64,000 nucleotides of DNA from Lichenicola sp965198655 (GCA_965198655.1 OZ240668.1:2418001-2482000), one strand, 5' to 3'. Counted from the stretch's first letter, positions 8,850 through 17,396 are shown. Notes: a model not told the origin generated them from the letters alone. Translations and numbers: made by a program.

Positions 8850-9763
8850 GCGGAGGGCATCCGGGGCAACTTGGAGCCGGCGACGGCGCGGGCCTCGACG
8901 ATCTCGCGTCGGAAGCGGAACAGCTTGGCCGGACGGCCGGGGCCGGCGGTGCTGATCGCGCCGGTATCCTCGATCAGCGCCTGCTGCTCGATCAGGCGGC
9001 GGAAGTTGGGCTTGTGCAGCCGCACCCCGGACACCGCCTCCACCGTCTGCTGCAACTGCAGCAGGGTGAAGCTTTCCGGCATCAGCTCGAAGAACACGGG
9101 GCGATATTTCAGCGTGGTGCGGAGCCGGGCGATGCCGGTGGCGAGGATGCGGCGGTGGTCGCGCGGCATCGCCCGACCGCTGCCGGCGGTGCGGGCGGGA
9201 TCGGCCGGGGATGCGGACTCCGCGACCAGCCCGGCCTCGTAGAGCAGCTCGTAACGCTGCAGCACCAGCTCGTCGTTCCAGCTCCCTGCCCTTCCCTCGA
9301 CCAGACCGAAGTTGATGCCGAGCCGTTGCCGCCGCAGGGAAGCGGCCGGTCCCGGCACCAAGTCGCACCAGGCGGACAGCCGCTCGACCAGGTGGCCGGC
9401 GGCGCGCCGCCCGCTCTCGTGCCGCTGGTCCTCCCAGGGGAAGTAGCGGTACCAGCTCGACCAGCCGGTTTCCTCCGGGATCAGCCGGGTCAGCGCCAGG
9501 TAGCTGATGGAGATGGCGCGGCTGGCGTCGCCGGCGCGGTCGCGGTCGGCAAAGGTGTAGAGCTGCTCGACATGGCCCAGCGGATGGCCGGTGGTCTGCT
9601 CGACCCAGGCGCGCATGCCGGCCTGCAGCGAGCGGTGTCCGTGCACGAACGGACCTGCCGGCAGAGTGCCGGCATCGTCCAGGGTGAGCACGTGCGGCAC
9701 CCCGTCGCGCACCGCCACCAGCACCGCGATCAGGTCCGCCTGGACCGCCGCCTCGCCGCTCAC
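8846..9763 (-). CDS. nadQ: NadQ-type NAD regulator (Nudix domain plus winged helix)
   Basis: A 305-residue protein matching COG4111-type regulators of alphaproteobacteria. The N-terminal half is Nudix-like (IAVLVAVRDGVPHVLTL, then LEAGMRAWVEQTTGHPLG-like sequence: LQAGMRAWVEQTTGHPLGHV) but shows no complete Nudix catalytic box, as expected for a ligand-sensing domain. The C-terminal half has the winged-helix region LLQLQQTVEAVSGVRLHKPN and ends GRPAKLFRFRREIV. The family represses nadABC, and a matching palindrome precedes nadA here. The GTG start at 9763 overlaps the upstream frame's stop, and its own stop overlaps the RNase T2 start. Confidence 0.8.
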   Translation of the reverse strand: MSGEAAVQADLIAVLVAVRDGVPHVLTLDDAGTLPAGPFVHGHRSLQAGMRAWVEQTTGHPLGHVEQLYTFADRDRAGDASRAISISYLALTRLIPEETGWSSWYRYFPWEDQRHESGRRAAGHLVERLSAWCDLVPGPAASLRRQRLGINFGLVEGRAGSWNDELVLQRYELLYEAGLVAESASPADPARTAGSGRAMPRDHRRILATGIARLRTTLKYRPVFFELMPESFTLLQLQQTVEAVSGVRLHKPNFRRLIEQQALIEDTGAISTAGPGRPAKLFRFRREIVEARAVAGSKLPRMPSA

Positions 9764-10338
9764 GCGGCGCCAGATGCGGCATGGCCAGCGACCGGAACCG
9801 ACATCCGCACGCCCTCGCCCGTTGGGCCGTCGCTCGCGGCCTGGCGGCTGGGCCGCGCCGCGATGCCGTGGACCTGGGCCGGGCCCAGCCCGGTTCCGCC
9901 GCCGCCGGGACCTTGGCTGAAGCCACGGTGGGCGGTCTTGGTGGCGAGGAGCGGTGCGACCGCGTGTTCCAGGGTGTCCGGGTCCGTGCCCGGGCCATCA
10001 TGGTCCGCCGACAGCTCCACCACGTCCTTGCCGAGGTCGCGGGTGGACGGGGTGAAGCGGGCACGGCCGGCAGTGGTGCGCTCTAGCGGCGCGCAGTCGA
10101 GATCGGCCTCCACCAGGAGGTCGCTGGCGCCGGCTTCCGCCACCCCGCGCCCGAGCCCGCGTGAAGCGGCCGGCATCACGATCGGCCGGGTGACGCCGTC
10201 GACCGGACCGGCACACGCGTCGGCACGCGGCGGCATCCGGCGCGCCATGGCGTGCGCGATCAGGCATAGCCGGTCGGACCCCTGCCACTCGACCGGCCGG
10301 TCACCGGATCCGGGCTCCGGACGAACGATCGAGACCAT
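9760..10338 (-). pseudogene. Decayed histidine-kinase ATPase (HATPase_c) module
   Basis: The predicted peptide still reads like the second half of a hybrid sensor kinase: VVELSADHDGPGTDPDTLEH (compare 'V.LSVSDTGTGM.PETLER'), AVAPLLATKTA (compare 'EPFFTTK'), GGGTGLGPAQVHGIA (G2 box), and a final GEGVRMSVPVAG. The N-box and dimerisation helix are not recognisable, and several invariant positions are changed, so kinase activity is doubtful. The frame is open from ATG 10338 (or TTG 10350) to a stop that overlaps the nadQ GTG, which hints that it is still translated. It could be a relic or a diverged ATPase domain with a new role. Confidence 0.45.
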
Positions 10339-10493
10339 GGTGTTGCTCAAGGGCAGGCTTTCCCGGCAGCGTCGTCTTCGAGCATGATGGCGGTGCGGCC
10401 TCCGCTGGGCTCGGAGGCCGGTCGGACCCGACCCTAGCGGCTCGGGTCCGGGCCGAACAGTGTCGACGCGGCCAGCGGCCGGTGGGGAATAGC

Positions 10494-11186
10494 ATGTCGG
10501 TTGAACGCCACGACCACGGCCCGATCATCGCGCTGCTCGAGGGGGCGAAGGAGTTCAACCAGCGCGTGTTCCCGGACAAGGCGGCCCTGTTCACCGACCT
10601 CGCCGAAGGGCAGTCGCCGCACACCCTGTTCATCGCCTGCGCCGACAGCCGGGTTAGCCCAAGCATGATCACGCAGCAGCGGCCGGGCGCCATGTTCGTG
10701 CTGCGCAACATCGGCAACATCGTGCCGGCCTACGGCGAGATGCTGGGCGGCGTGTCGGCGGCGATCGAGTACGCGGTGCTGGCGCTGGAGGTGAGGCAGA
10801 TCGTGGTCTGCGGTCATTCCGACTGCGGCGCGATGAAGGCGCTGCTCGATCCCGGGAAGCACCGGCTGGAGGCGATGCCCACCGTGTCGGGCTGGCTGCG
10901 CAACGCGGAGGCGGCCCGGGCGGTGACCGCGGCGCTGCATCCGGACGCGCGGGGCGCGGACGCGGTCGACGCGCTGGCACGGCAGAACGTGCTGCTGCAG
11001 CTCGACCACCTGCGCACCCACCCGGCGGTGGCGGCACGGGTGGCGGAAGGGCGGCTGCTGCTGCAAGGCTGGCTGTACGACATCGGCAGCGGCGCGATCC
11101 AGGTGTTCGACGGCCGCCCGGGCGAGCCGCACACGCTGGACCAGGCGCTGGCGGCGTTGCGGACGGGGGCGGACGCGCCGGCGTGA
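10494..11186 (+). CDS. Beta-class carbonic anhydrase
   Basis: Interconverts CO2 and bicarbonate. The 230-residue protein contains the zinc site of beta carbonic anhydrases: Cys49 and the Asp51-Arg53 dyad in IACADSRVSP, then His108 and Cys111 in VCGHSDCGAM. VLRNIGNIVP lies between them as usual. ATG 10494 is preferred over GTG 10482. The stop overlaps the start of the following phosphoesterase gene by 4 bp, so the two are probably cotranscribed, though no functional link is obvious. Confidence 0.93.
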   Translation: MSVERHDHGPIIALLEGAKEFNQRVFPDKAALFTDLAEGQSPHTLFIACADSRVSPSMITQQRPGAMFVLRNIGNIVPAYGEMLGGVSAAIEYAVLALEVRQIVVCGHSDCGAMKALLDPGKHRLEAMPTVSGWLRNAEAARAVTAALHPDARGADAVDALARQNVLLQLDHLRTHPAVAARVAEGRLLLQGWLYDIGSGAIQVFDGRPGEPHTLDQALAALRTGADAPA

Positions 11187-12055
11187 GCGGGCGGCGGCTG
11201 CTCGGGCTGCTGCTGGCGGCGGGCTTGCTGGCGGCCGCGGCGCCGGCGGAGCCGGGGATCAAGATCGCCACCTGGAACCTGGAATGGCTGACCGCCCGCC
11301 CGGCCGGCGACCCGGCGCTGCCGGACGACGCCAAGCCGAAGCAGGACGCGGACATCGCCGTCCTGGCCGGCTACGCGTCGCAGCTCGACGCGGCCGCGGT
11401 GGCGCTGGAAGAGGTGGACGGCCCGGCGCTGGCGGCGCGTATCTTCCCGCCCCCGCACTACCGCATCCTGATCACCGGGGACCAGGACGTGGTGCAGCGG
11501 GTGGCACTGGCGGTGCGGCAGGACATCCCGGTGGTGCAGCACCCGGACGTCGCGGCGCTCGACGTCAGCCTGCCGGGGCATCGGCACCTGCGCACCGGGC
11601 TGGACGCGACGCTGACCCTGCACGGGATCGCGGTGCGGGTGCTGGCGGTGCACCTGAAGAGCGGATGCTGGGAAGACCCGCTGACCGACAGCGTGAAGGG
11701 AGCATGCCGGGCGCTGACGGCGCAACTGCCCGTGCTGGAGGCCTGGATCGCGGCGCGCAAGGCGGAGGGCGTGCCGTTCCTCGTGCTGGGCGACTTCAAC
11801 CGCCGGCTGAAGGCGGACGACCTGTTCCTAGCCGGGATGGAAGGCACCGCGCCCTTGGCGCTGGCCACCGCCGGCCGTGCGAGCCCGTGCTGGGGCGGCG
11901 AGGACTTCATCGACCACATCCTGGCCGGCGGGGCGGCCGCACAGTGGATGCTGCCGCAAACGCTTCGGGTGCTGGTGTATCGCGAGACCGCGCCGGAGAT
12001 GAAGGAGCGGTTGTCGGACCATTGCCCGGTCTCGGTGCGGTTCGCGGTGCCGTAG
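11183..12055 (+). CDS. Exported endonuclease/exonuclease/phosphatase family protein
   Basis: A 290-residue protein with a signal peptide (about residues 4-22). EEP-fold residues are in order: ATWNLEW (29-35), a metal-binding Glu in VALEEVDG, LAVHLKSGCW, LVLGDFNRRL and the terminal LSDHCPVSV. These support a metal-dependent phosphoesterase acting in the periplasm or outside; the substrate (nucleic acid, phospholipid or other) cannot be told. The GTG start overlaps the carbonic anhydrase stop. A dispersed repeat begins 5 bp after its stop codon. Confidence 0.82.
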   Translation: MSGRRLLGLLLAAGLLAAAAPAEPGIKIATWNLEWLTARPAGDPALPDDAKPKQDADIAVLAGYASQLDAAAVALEEVDGPALAARIFPPPHYRILITGDQDVVQRVALAVRQDIPVVQHPDVAALDVSLPGHRHLRTGLDATLTLHGIAVRVLAVHLKSGCWEDPLTDSVKGACRALTAQLPVLEAWIAARKAEGVPFLVLGDFNRRLKADDLFLAGMEGTAPLALATAGRASPCWGGEDFIDHILAGGAAAQWMLPQTLRVLVYRETAPEMKERLSDHCPVSVRFAVP

Positions 12056-12060
12056 AAGGA

Positions 12061-12177
12061 AGGCCAGGGGCGTTGCCCCTGGACCCCATGAAGGGCGGAG
12101 CCCTTCAAACCCGACTCCTAAAGATTAGGGGTCTGGGGCCTCCGGCCCCAGCGGATCCAGGGCGGAGCCCTGACCTT
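12061..12177 (+). repeat. Dispersed intergenic hairpin repeat, copy 2
   Basis: Same hairpin series as at 1625-1753 in the same orientation. It starts 5 bp after the stop of the phosphoesterase gene and fills most of the space to the stop of the convergent DUF2076 gene. The GC-rich stems in such a position could act as a two-way terminator, though no T-tract follows. Confidence 0.85.
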
Positions 12178-12202
12178 GCCCAATGTGTTCTAGAACAATC
12201 TG

Positions 12203-13042
12203 TTAGAAGCTGTTGTCGCCACCGCCCCAGTCGCCGCCACCGCCGAAATCGGCATCGCCGCCGCCACCGCCGCCGTTGAAGTCCGGGTCGATGTCGCCGC
12301 CGGCACTGCCGAACGGGTCGGCACCGGCGCCGGCACCGCCGGCCGCATCGCCATAGTTGTTGTTGATGACAGTCTCGCCGCCACCGCCGCCGAACCCGTC
12401 ACCGCCGCCGCCGAAGCCGCCGCCGCCATGGCCGCCGAACGCGTCCATCAGCAGGTTGCCCGCCACCATGCCGCCGGCGACGCCGGCCGCGGTGGTCAGC
12501 GCCGAGCCGAGGAAGCCGGAGCCCTGGCGCTGGAACATGCCGGGCTGGTAGCCGGGCGGGTAGGAAGGCGCCGGCGGCGGGCCGGCCTGGTAGCCGCCCT
12601 GCTGCGCATAGCCTTGCTGGGCGTAGCCGCCGGGAGCCTGCTGCTGGCCGCCCCAGCGCGGCGGCGCCGCCGCCTGCTGCTGGGCACCGCCACCGAACAA
12701 CCCGCTGAAGAAGCCGCCGCCGCTGCGCGGCGCCTGCTGCTGCTGCCCTTGCTGAACGGTCTGCAGCTGCTGCTGCGCCTGCTGCAGCTCCCATTCGAGG
12801 CGCTTGATCCGGTTCTGCGTTTCCGCGAGCGCCGCTTCCTGCACCACCGCCATCTGGGTGACGCGGTAGGGCGCCTCCGGATGGCGGGCGAAGTTGTCGC
12901 GGATCAGGCGGTCGGCCTCGGGATCGAGCGGCGGCAGCGCGGTCTGGGTCTGCGGCACGCTGCCGAAGGCCCCGCCGGGCTGCGGGTTGCCGCCCACCCG
13001 GGCAATGAATTTCTCGATGAGCTCGCGTTCTTCGTTGGTCAT
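12203..13042 (-). CDS. DUF2076 domain-containing protein
   Basis: A 279-residue low-complexity protein. The N-terminus MTNEERELIEKFIARV and the following Pro/Asp-rich and coiled-coil-like part (about residues 60-105, many Gln) fit the DUF2076 family. The middle has GGGFFSGLFGGG, Gln-rich and Tyr/Pro-rich stretches; a short Ala/Gly/Val-rich hydrophobic part (GSALTTAAGVAGGMVAGNLL) follows; the tail is Gly/Asp-rich. Members are thought to be periplasmic ligand-binding proteins, but function is unproven. ATG 13042 is chosen because homologues begin with 'MT.EE..LI..F'. Confidence 0.75.
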   Translation of the reverse strand: MTNEERELIEKFIARVGGNPQPGGAFGSVPQTQTALPPLDPEADRLIRDNFARHPEAPYRVTQMAVVQEAALAETQNRIKRLEWELQQAQQQLQTVQQGQQQQAPRSGGGFFSGLFGGGAQQQAAAPPRWGGQQQAPGGYAQQGYAQQGGYQAGPPPAPSYPPGYQPGMFQRQGSGFLGSALTTAAGVAGGMVAGNLLMDAFGGHGGGGFGGGGDGFGGGGGETVINNNYGDAAGGAGAGADPFGSAGGDIDPDFNGGGGGGDADFGGGGDWGGGDNSF

Positions 13043-13097
13043 GATGGATGGTCCGATCGCTGGTTGTCTTGGAAGGTCGGAGCGGTGGGGCGGCGCG

Positions 13098-13568
13098 TCA
13101 AGGCGACGGGTCCGCACGGTCGAGGGAGGGGTGGACAAGGAAGAGGCGGGACCACTCGATCGCCGGGCAGCGGTTCATCGCCACCACCAGCCCGGCGGCG
13201 CGGGCCCGCGCGGCGGAGGCGGGCTCGACCAGGCCGAGCTGCATCCACACGCTGCGAGCTCGCAGGCGGATCGCCTCGTCCACCACCGCCGGCACCTGGT
13301 CGAGGCTGCGGAAGACGTCGACCATGTCGAGTGGTGCTGCGTCGGCGAGGGCGACGACGACCGGTTGGCCGTGCAGGCTCTGGCCGGCGAGGCCCGGGTT
13401 GACCGGGACGACGTCGTAGCCGCGGGACAGCAGGAACCGCATCACGCCGAAGGACGGGCGGTCCGGCCGAGCCGAGGCGCCGACCAGGGCGACGCGTCGG
13501 GTACAGCGAAGCAGGGCGGCCACCGCCTCGTCGTCCAGCCCGTCATCGGCAGGCTCGCGCTGCGGCAT
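13098..13568 (-). CDS. CoA-binding protein (YccU-like)
   Basis: A 156-residue Rossmann-fold protein of the CoA_binding family. The nucleotide-binding strand VALVGASARPDRPSFGVM (about 26-43), GYDVVPVNPG, DMVDVFRS and SVWMQLGLVEP are the conserved blocks of this family, which corresponds to the N-terminal domain of succinyl-CoA ligase alpha. The family binds CoA-like ligands; no activity is known. ATG 13568 lies 4 bp after the end of the RhtB exporter gene, so the two probably share an operon. Confidence 0.8.
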   Translation of the reverse strand: MPQREPADDGLDDEAVAALLRCTRRVALVGASARPDRPSFGVMRFLLSRGYDVVPVNPGLAGQSLHGQPVVVALADAAPLDMVDVFRSLDQVPAVVDEAIRLRARSVWMQLGLVEPASAARARAAGLVVAMNRCPAIEWSRLFLVHPSLDRADPSP

Positions 13569-13572
13569 GGCG

Positions 13573-14205
13573 TCAGCGCCGCTGCTCGGCGGCCAGCCGA
13601 CACGCAAGCCCGAAGAAGGTCACGGCTGCCAGGCGGTTGGAGAACTTCAGGAAGGCCGGGTTGCGCACCAAGCCGTCCCTGAACCGGGCGACCAGCACCA
13701 CCATCAGCCCGATCCACATCACCGCCATCACCGCCAGCGTCATGCCGAGCACGAAGCTCTGCAGCGCGAGCGAGCCGTGTCGCGGGTGGACGAACTGCGG
13801 GAACAGGGCCAGGAAGAAGGCGATCATCTTGGGGTTGGACAGGTTGTTGGCGAGCCCCTGGACGAAGGAGCGGGAGCAGCCAGGCGCGCGGTCGGGCGTG
13901 CCGTCCAGCTTCAGCGTTGCCGGCGCTCGCCACGCAGCGACGGCCAGGTAGAGAAGGTAGGCAACGCCCGCGAGCTTGAGCGCGGTGAAGGCCGCCGGGA
14001 ACAGCAGGATGACCGTGGATACGCCGATGCCGGCCAGCACGGCGTGGATCACGTTGCCTGCCTGCGTGCCGAGCAGCGTCGCCAGCCCCGACCAGGCGCC
14101 GGACGCGAGGGTGCGCGACAGGATCAGCACCGTGTCCGGCCCGGGCGTGAGCACCAGCACGGCGGCGGTGGCGACGAAAAGCCAGTAGGTGTGAGCATCG
14201 AACAT
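13573..14205 (-). CDS. LysE/RhtB-family amino-acid exporter
   Basis: A 210-residue inner-membrane protein with about six hydrophobic segments. The conserved LTPGPDTVLILSRTL near residue 20, GTQAGNVIHAVLAGIG, and LSNPKMIAFFLALFPQF identify the RhtB (homoserine/threonine efflux-like) branch. ATG 14205 gives the usual short cytoplasmic start MFDAHTYWLF. It is divergent from glyQ and precedes the CoA-binding gene. Confidence 0.88.
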   Translation of the reverse strand: MFDAHTYWLFVATAAVLVLTPGPDTVLILSRTLASGAWSGLATLLGTQAGNVIHAVLAGIGVSTVILLFPAAFTALKLAGVAYLLYLAVAAWRAPATLKLDGTPDRAPGCSRSFVQGLANNLSNPKMIAFFLALFPQFVHPRHGSLALQSFVLGMTLAVMAVMWIGLMVVLVARFRDGLVRNPAFLKFSNRLAAVTFFGLACRLAAEQRR

Positions 14206-14384
14206 CGGCTGCTGCCCCGGATGAGCCGCCTGATCTAGCCTGGCCGGCGGCGACGGCAGAAGCCTCTTCTTCGTTCCGGCACGGCTGCCGAGACCGTTTC
14301 TTGCCGACACGGCGAGGCGTTTCTATGGTGCCGCCCCCTCGCCTGCCCGTCCCCTCGTCCATCCAAACCGGAGTAGCAGCACGC

Positions 14385-15311
14385 ATGGAAACGGTTTCGG
14401 CGTCCGTCGAGGATGCAGCGCGCGAGGCCGGACGCCGGTCCGCCGCGACCGGCACGCCGGGCGCGCTGTCGTTCCAGGACCTGATCCTGACCCTGCACCG
14501 GTTCTGGGCCGACCAGGGCTGCGCGATCCTGCAGCCGTACGACACCGAGATGGGCGCTGGCACGCTGCATCCGGCCACCAGCCTGCGGGCGCTGGGACCG
14601 AGGCCCTGGCGCACCGCCTACGTGCAGCCCTGCCGGCGCCCGTCGGACGGGCGCTACGGCCAGAACCCGAACCGGCTCGGGCACTACTACCAGTACCAGG
14701 TGCTGCTGAAGCCGACGCCCGACGAGAGCCAGGCGCTGCTGCTGGACAGCTACCGGGCGATCGGCATCGACCCGCTCGACCACGACATCCGCTTCGTCGA
14801 GGACGACTGGGAGAACCCGACCATCGGCGCCTGGGGGCTAGGCTGGGAGGTGTGGTGCGACGGCATGGAGGTGACGCAGTTCACCTACTTCCAGCAGGTG
14901 GGCGGGATCAGCACCGTGCTGCCGTCCACCGAGCTGACCTACGGGCTGGAGCGGCTGGCGATGTACGTGCAAGGGGTCGAGAACGTGTACGCGCTCGACT
15001 TCGACGGGCGGGGCCTGCGCTACGGCGACGTGTTCGGGCGCGCAGAGCGCGATTATTCGCGATACAGCTTCGAGCTGGCGGACACCGCCATGCTGCTGCG
15101 CCAGTTCGCCGACGCGGAGCGAGAAAGCGCTGCGCTGGCGGCGCACGGCGTGGCGCAGCCGGCCTATGACCAGTGCCTGAAGGCGAGCCACCTGTTCAAC
15201 CTGCTGGACGCGCGCGGCGTGATCTCGGTGAGCGAGCGGGCGTCGTTCATCGGGCGGGTCAGGACGCTGGCGCGCGCCTGCGCCGAGGAATGGCTAAAGG
15301 GCGAGGGTTGA
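14385..15311 (+). CDS. glyQ: Glycyl-tRNA synthetase alpha subunit
   Basis: Catalytic subunit of the heterotetrameric bacterial glycyl-tRNA synthetase; it activates glycine. The 308-residue protein carries LSFQDLILTLHRFWADQGC, QPYDTEMGAGTLHPAT, AYVQPCRRPSDGRYGQNPNR and RFVEDDWENPTIGAWGLGWE, split as RFVEDDWENP and IGAWGLGWEVWCDGMEV. ATG 14385 has a GGAG about 10 bp upstream. Codon use is high-GC throughout, unlike the start of glyS four bases downstream. Confidence 0.96.
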   Translation: METVSASVEDAAREAGRRSAATGTPGALSFQDLILTLHRFWADQGCAILQPYDTEMGAGTLHPATSLRALGPRPWRTAYVQPCRRPSDGRYGQNPNRLGHYYQYQVLLKPTPDESQALLLDSYRAIGIDPLDHDIRFVEDDWENPTIGAWGLGWEVWCDGMEVTQFTYFQQVGGISTVLPSTELTYGLERLAMYVQGVENVYALDFDGRGLRYGDVFGRAERDYSRYSFELADTAMLLRQFADAERESAALAAHGVAQPAYDQCLKASHLFNLLDARGVISVSERASFIGRVRTLARACAEEWLKGEG

Positions 15312-15315
15312 AACA

Positions 15316-16040
15316 GTGCCTGAATTAATTTTAGAACTTTTTAGTGAAGAGATACCTGCACGGATGCAGGAGCGTGCAGCACAAGATCTAAAATCTATAT
15401 TTGATAAGATGTTTTACAACATACACCCGCGTGCAACCCAAGTTTATTCAGGTCCGCGGCGTTTAGCTCTAGTCACTACCGTAAGTCCGATGACGGATGG
15501 CGGAGAGGCTCGTGAACGCGGTCCGAAAGAGGGAGCGAACGAACAAGCAGTTAAAGGCTTCCTGCGTAAAATTAAGAGATCGCAGGAGGAGCTTGTCATA
15601 GAAGATGGCTATTGGGTCTTTAGATACGAAAATCCACCGATTCCCACTAGGGATCTACTGTTTTATAATATTCCAAGCATAATAAATACCTTCCCGTGGC
15701 CAAAGGCAATGCGTTGGGGACACAATGTACAGTCAAAGGGCGTTACTCCATTTACTTGGATACGTCCCCTACGACGTGTGTTATGTGTGCTAGATGGATC
15801 AATAGTCCCATTTAAAGTTGGGCCGTTTGGCAGCGAGCAAGACAGCATAAAAGCGAGCAACATTACAGAAGGTCATAGGTTCCTATCGCCTGGAGCTTTC
15901 GAAGTAGCGAATGCTGAGGAATGGCAAACAAGATTATACGCCGCTTATGTGGTTGTCGATTTTACCAAACGTCGTCGCCTTATTAGTGACGGTCTTGAAC
16001 ATGTTGCTAGTGAAGCAGGACTATCATTGGTGCCCGACAG
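15316..16040 (+). other. Low-GC, foreign-codon segment within glyS
   Basis: Codon choice switches sharply at the glyS start codon and back again near GlyS residue 240, within a few codons on each side, while the reading frame and protein alignment run on. Nothing like transposon ends, direct repeats or an attachment site is seen at either edge. The downstream edge falls where the protein is strongly conserved (DEVAGLVEWP). See the matching finding for interpretations. Confidence 0.85.
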
Positions 16041-17394
16041 TGGGTTGCTGGACGAAGTGGCAGGGCTGGTGGAATGGCCGGTGGCGCTGCTGGGGCGGAT
16101 CGACGAGGGGTTCATGGACCTGCCGCCGGAGGTGATGCAGGTGTCGATGCGGGTGAACCAGCGCTACTTCGCGCTGCGCGACGCGGACGGCAACGCGGCG
16201 GGGCGCTTCGCCTTCGTCGCCAACACGCCGGGGCGCGACGGCGGGGCGATCATTGTGGCCGGCAACGAGCGGGTGCTGCGGGCGCGGTTCAGCGACGCGC
16301 GGCATTTCTGGGATGGCGACCGGGCCATGCGGCTGGCCGACCGGGTGGCCGCCCTCGACGGGGTGACGTTCCACGGCAGGCTGGGCACCCAGGGTGCCAG
16401 GGCACGGCGGCTGTCGCGGTTGGCGGCGGCGATCGCCGAACGGATCGGCGCGGACGCAGAGCTGGGCGCACGCGCCGGGCTGCTGGCGAAGGCGGACCTT
16501 ACCTCGGGCATGGTCGGCGAGTTCCCGGAGCTGCAGGGGGTGATGGGCGGCTACTACGCGCGCCACGACGGCGAGGCGCCGGCGGTGGCCGAGGCGATCG
16601 CCGGGCATTACGGGCCGCGCGGTCCGGGCGACGCGGTGCCGGAAGCGCCGGTGGCGGCTGCGGTGGCGCTCGCGGACAAGATCGACGCCCTGGTCGGCTT
16701 CTTCGCCGCAGGCGAGAAGCCGGGCGGGTCGGGCGATCCGTACGCGCTGCGACGCGCGGCGCTGGGAGTGATCCGGATCATACGCGAGAACCGGCTGCGG
16801 CTGGACCTCCACGCCCTGTTCGCCGAGGCGGCGGCGGGCTACCCGGCGCCGCTGTCGGAGGCCGAGGACCTCCTCCTGCTGCCGGGCTTCATCGCCGAGC
16901 GGCTGCGTGTGCAGCTCCGCGCCGAGGGGGCGCGGCACGACGTGCTGGCGGCGGTGTCGGCGGCGGGACATGACCCCGACCTCGTGCGGCTGCTGGCGCG
17001 CACCGACGCGGTGGCGGGGCTGCTCGGCGGCGAGGACGGGCGCAACCTGCTGCTGGCGGCGAAGCGAGCGGCGAACATCCTGCGCATCGAGGAGAAGAAG
17101 GACGGGCCGCATGACGCAGCACCCGACCCGGCGCTGCTCGAGCAGGCGGAGGAGCGGGCGCTGGACGCGGCGCTGGGGCAGGCCGGCGAGCGGACCCGGG
17201 ACGCGATGGCGGCGGAGCGTTACGGGGACGCGATGGCGGCGATGGCAGGACTGCGCGCGCCGCTCGATTGGTTCTTCGACGCGGTGACGGTGAACGCGGT
17301 CGAGCCGGCGCTGCGCCGCAACCGGCTGCGCCTGCTGTCGCGGGTCAGGGCGACGCTGAGCCAGGTGGCGGACTTCACGCTGATCGAGGGCTAG
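15316..17394 (+). CDS. glyS: Glycyl-tRNA synthetase beta subunit with codon-anomalous N-terminal third
   Basis: The beta subunit binds and positions tRNA-Gly. The 692-residue frame is intact and family-like from end to end: LELFSEEIPARMQ at the start, GPRRLALV, FPWPKAMRW, TEGHRFLSPG, DEVAGLVEWPVALLG, MRVNQRYFALRD, ANTPGRDGG, and a C-terminal anticodon-binding region ending LSQVADFTLIEG. Start is GTG 15316 behind GAGG. From 15316 to about 16040 the codons are AT-rich (ATA 9, ATT 6, ATC 0; CTA 7, TTA 5, CTT 4, CTG 2 by my count). From 16040 they return to the high-GC local style. Hand-counted 60-base blocks give 38-53% GC inside and about 72% just after. The segment is also enriched in Ile, Asn, Lys, Phe and Tyr. 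Confidence 0.95.
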   Translation: MPELILELFSEEIPARMQERAAQDLKSIFDKMFYNIHPRATQVYSGPRRLALVTTVSPMTDGGEARERGPKEGANEQAVKGFLRKIKRSQEELVIEDGYWVFRYENPPIPTRDLLFYNIPSIINTFPWPKAMRWGHNVQSKGVTPFTWIRPLRRVLCVLDGSIVPFKVGPFGSEQDSIKASNITEGHRFLSPGAFEVANAEEWQTRLYAAYVVVDFTKRRRLISDGLEHVASEAGLSLVPDSGLLDEVAGLVEWPVALLGRIDEGFMDLPPEVMQVSMRVNQRYFALRDADGNAAGRFAFVANTPGRDGGAIIVAGNERVLRARFSDARHFWDGDRAMRLADRVAALDGVTFHGRLGTQGARARRLSRLAAAIAERIGADAELGARAGLLAKADLTSGMVGEFPELQGVMGGYYARHDGEAPAVAEAIAGHYGPRGPGDAVPEAPVAAAVALADKIDALVGFFAAGEKPGGSGDPYALRRAALGVIRIIRENRLRLDLHALFAEAAAGYPAPLSEAEDLLLLPGFIAERLRVQLRAEGARHDVLAAVSAAGHDPDLVRLLARTDAVAGLLGGEDGRNLLLAAKRAANILRIEEKKDGPHDAAPDPALLEQAEERALDAALGQAGERTRDAMAAERYGDAMAAMAGLRAPLDWFFDAVTVNAVEPALRRNRLRLLSRVRATLSQVADFTLIEG

Positions 17395-17396
17395 GC

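Noticed and set aside
15663..15863. A 66-codon minus-strand frame within the AT-rich glyS segment
   Set aside because: No homology and no ribosome-binding site. The plus-strand GlyS sequence explains the region.
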